Positions 62,185-64,000 of a DNA stretch of 64,000 nucleotides are shown here, piece after piece. Made by a program: the position numbers and the translations under genes. Below the pieces are notes generated by a model. It was not told where the DNA came from. It searched no databases and saw only the letters and a list, made by a program, of their open reading frames with translations. The first letter of the stretch is position 1; each line of letters opens with the position of its first letter. The DNA is from Corynebacterium tuberculostearicum (GTDB lineage Bacteria > Actinomycetota > Actinomycetes > Mycobacteriales > Mycobacteriaceae), in assembly GCF_016894265.1 (NCBI RefSeq), contig NZ_CP069791.1, forward strand, positions 1,488,001-1,552,000. The letters run 5' to 3'.

Positions 62185-64000
62185 ATGACTATCTTGGATA
62201 CCATTAACTCACCGCAGGACCTCAAGGCATTGTCTGCAGACAAGCTTGAGGAGCTGGCGGCAGAGATTCGGCAGCGCCTCATTGACAAGGTCTCCGTCAC
62301 GGGCGGACATCTGGGGCCTAACTTGGGCGTGGTGGAATTGACCATTGCGTTGCACCGTGTATTTGATTCTCCGCGTGAGCCCATTATTTTTGACACTTCG
62401 CACCAGTCCTATGTGCATAAGATGTTGACTGGGCGCACGGATCAATTCGATACCTTGCGGCAAAAGGATGGCCTTTCGGGGTATACGGACCGCGGCGAGT
62501 CCGAGCACGACTGGACCGAGTCCTCCCACGCTTCGGCGTCGCTGTCTACGGTTGATGGCTTGTCTAAGGCCTTCAAGATTCGCGGCGACGGCCACCACAA
62601 TGTCATCGGTGTTGTCGGCGATGGCGCCCTCACCGGCGGCATGTGCTGGGAGGCGTTAAACAATATCTCTGAAGACAAGGGCCGCAATGCGGTCATCGTG
62701 GTCAATGACAACGGCCGTAGCTATTCGCCCACCATCGGTGGCATCTCTGAAAATCTTGGCCGCATCCGCTCCCAGCACGGTTATGACGAGCTCATGGAAC
62801 AGGGCAAGCGCCGCCTGAAGCAAATGGGGTGGGTAGGCGAGCGTGCCTTTGATGCCTTGCATGCCATGAAAGAAGGCGTCAAGTCCACCGTCTTGCCTAC
62901 CGAGATGTTCCCGGAACTGGGAATGAAGTACATCGGCCCCATCAATGGCCACAATATCGATAGCTTGGTGCATGCCCTGACTTATGCCCGCGATTATGAC
63001 GGGCCCATCATTGTGCACGTGGTTACCGAAAAGGGCCACGGATTTGCCCCGGCCGTCAATGAGCCGAAGGACCAGATGCACTCCACCGGTGCTATCGATC
63101 CGGTCACCGGCGTGGCTAAAGGCACCAAGCAGCCTGGTTGGACGGCTGCCTTTTCAGAGGAGCTGTTAGCCGCTGCCGAAAAGCGCGATGACATCGTGGC
63201 CATTACTGCTGCCATGGCCGGTCCTACTGGGCTCGCTCCCTTCCAAGAGCGCTTCCCAGAGCGGTTCTTTGATGTGGGAATTGCTGAGCAGCATGCAATG
63301 ACCTCTGCCTCTGGTTTGGCGCTTGGCGGAATGCACCCCGTAGTGGCGGTATATTCCACCTTCTTAAATCGCGCCGTGGATCAGGTCATTATGGATATTG
63401 CGCTGCTAAAGCTGCCGGTAACCATTGTGCTTGACCGCTCCGGAGTTACCGGTTCCGATGGCGCTTCGCACAATGGTGTGTGGGATATGGCGCTCATGAG
63501 CATTGTGCCGGGAATGCATATCGCCGCCCCGCGCGATGGCGCGCGCCTGCGGGAGCTCTTCCGCGAGTCTTTAGAGATCGAATCTGGCCCGTCCGTGGTC
63601 CGCTTCCCTAAGGGCAACCTGCTGCCAGATATGGAAGCGGTGGATACGTTGGGAGATGGCGTAGACATCCTGCACTATGGCGAAGCCGATGCCGGCGAGG
63701 ACACCCCTGAGGTACTCATCGTGTCCATCGGTGCCATGTCCGCGCGCAGCATCGAGGCTGCGAAGCTGCTGGGCGAGCAGGGCGTGAACGTTACCGTTGT
63801 TGACCCGCGTTGGGTAGCGCCGGTGGCAAGCTCTGTGGTGGCTCTCGCCGCTGACCACGACTTGGTGGTTACGGCAGAAGACGGCCTTGTACGCGGCGGT
63901 ATTGGCTCCATGATTTCGGAGGCCCTCAGCGCAGCCGAGGTCGATACTCCTGTGCGCCGACTCGGCGTTCCGGGTTACTTCCCTAAGCACGGCTCCCGCG
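62185..64000 (+). CDS. dxs: 1-deoxy-D-xylulose-5-phosphate synthase Dxs (partial)
   Basis: Thiamine-diphosphate enzyme condensing pyruvate and glyceraldehyde 3-phosphate, the first step of the MEP isoprenoid pathway. About 605 residues are visible; the family has about 635, so only the very C-terminus lies beyond the window. [18 protein letters not shown] is the ThDP motif (GDGx~25-30N), and [20 protein letters not shown] contains the active Glu. [20 protein letters not shown] is also conserved. ATG 62185 has AGAAGGAG about 14 nt upstream. It stands alone after the methyltransferase. Confidence 0.96.
   Translation, partial: MTILDTINSPQDLKALSADKLEELAAEIRQRLIDKVSVTGGHLGPNLGVVELTIALHRVFDSPREPIIFDTSHQSYVHKMLTGRTDQFDTLRQKDGLSGYTDRGESEHDWTESSHASASLSTVDGLSKAFKIRGDGHHNVIGVVGDGALTGGMCWEALNNISEDKGRNAVIVVNDNGRSYSPTIGGISENLGRIRSQHGYDELMEQGKRRLKQMGWVGERAFDALHAMKEGVKSTVLPTEMFPELGMKYIGPINGHNIDSLVHALTYARDYDGPIIVHVVTEKGHGFAPAVNEPKDQMHSTGAIDPVTGVAKGTKQPGWTAAFSEELLAAAEKRDDIVAITAAMAGPTGLAPFQERFPERFFDVGIAEQHAMTSASGLALGGMHPVVAVYSTFLNRAVDQVIMDIALLKLPVTIVLDRSGVTGSDGASHNGVWDMALMSIVPGMHIAAPRDGARLRELFRESLEIESGPSVVRFPKGNLLPDMEAVDTLGDGVDILHYGEADAGEDTPEVLIVSIGAMSARSIEAAKLLGEQGVNVTVVDPRWVAPVASSVVALAADHDLVVTAEDGLVRGGIGSMISEALSAAEVDTPVRRLGVPGYFPKHGSR

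Noticed and set aside
1..64000. tRNA or rRNA genes and prophage
   Set aside because: No cloverleaf with an acceptor CCA-like end or conserved T-loop was noticed, and no integrase, capsid or lysis gene was found. A tRNA scan would settle the first point.

Overview
The window is chromosomal DNA of a Corynebacterium. The blocks sigB-dtxR-galE, oxyR/ahpC-ahpD, sigA-ppgK-suhB and DUF4193-DUF3093-dut-DUF3710-DUF3159-TRAM methyltransferase-dxs are core corynebacterial/actinobacterial neighbourhoods. The DtxR, OxyR and SigA proteins look corynebacterial. The species cannot be fixed from the sequence alone. No rRNA, tRNA or CRISPR array was seen.

Layout. 1-24.4 kb is mostly core: hrpA (3' part off the window), a membrane protein, oxyR divergent from ahpC-ahpD, a DUF3516-type helicase, a PAC2 protein, DUF4192, galE-dtxR-sigB, an L-serine catabolism module (regulator, sdaA, sdaC), dtd, a methyltransferase, DUF3099, DUF3039 and a second helicase. 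24.3-43.4 kb is an accessory island. It holds two identical 1324-bp IS3-family elements in inverted orientation (24484-25807 and 38913-40236), an IS256-family element (27218-28652), a bioW-bioF biotin operon, a fused DUF262/DUF1524 (GmrSD-like) protein, an antitoxin with a truncated PIN toxin, a 1677-residue type ISP restriction-modification enzyme, and a PrrC/RloC-like AAA ATPase gene. 43.4-54.1 kb is metabolic and transport: dhaK-dhaL-dhaM(HPr), a short-chain dehydrogenase without a usable start, DUF979-DUF969-DUF2891, and a two-component system with a lantibiotic-immunity-type ABC transporter. 54.2-64 kb is core again, from sigA to the 5' part of dxs.

How it fits together. The accessory island has been broken by insertion sequences, and the breaks can be read exactly. 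The IS256 element splits bioW with an 8-bp target duplication (ATGACCCG). Removing it restores a 245-residue BioW whose stop overlaps the bioF start. IS3 copy 2 splits the AAA ATPase gene with a 3-bp duplication (CTG). Removing it restores an 810-codon frame from a GTG at 38768, including the N-terminus ahead of Walker A. The defence cluster therefore consists of a GmrSD-like nuclease, a type ISP enzyme and an IS-killed RloC/PrrC-like gene, plus a decapitated toxin-antitoxin pair. The biotin operon has a palindrome, TTGAAC-N3-GTTCAA, that fits a BioQ-type operator directly over the promoter, and the transcript may be leaderless.

Other lesions: dhaK has lost one A just after its expected ATG, the SDR gene has ATA where ATG is expected, and a tandem duplication has left a helicase C-terminal remnant next to a DUF4190 paralogue. 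Some could be sequencing or assembly errors and are flagged as such.
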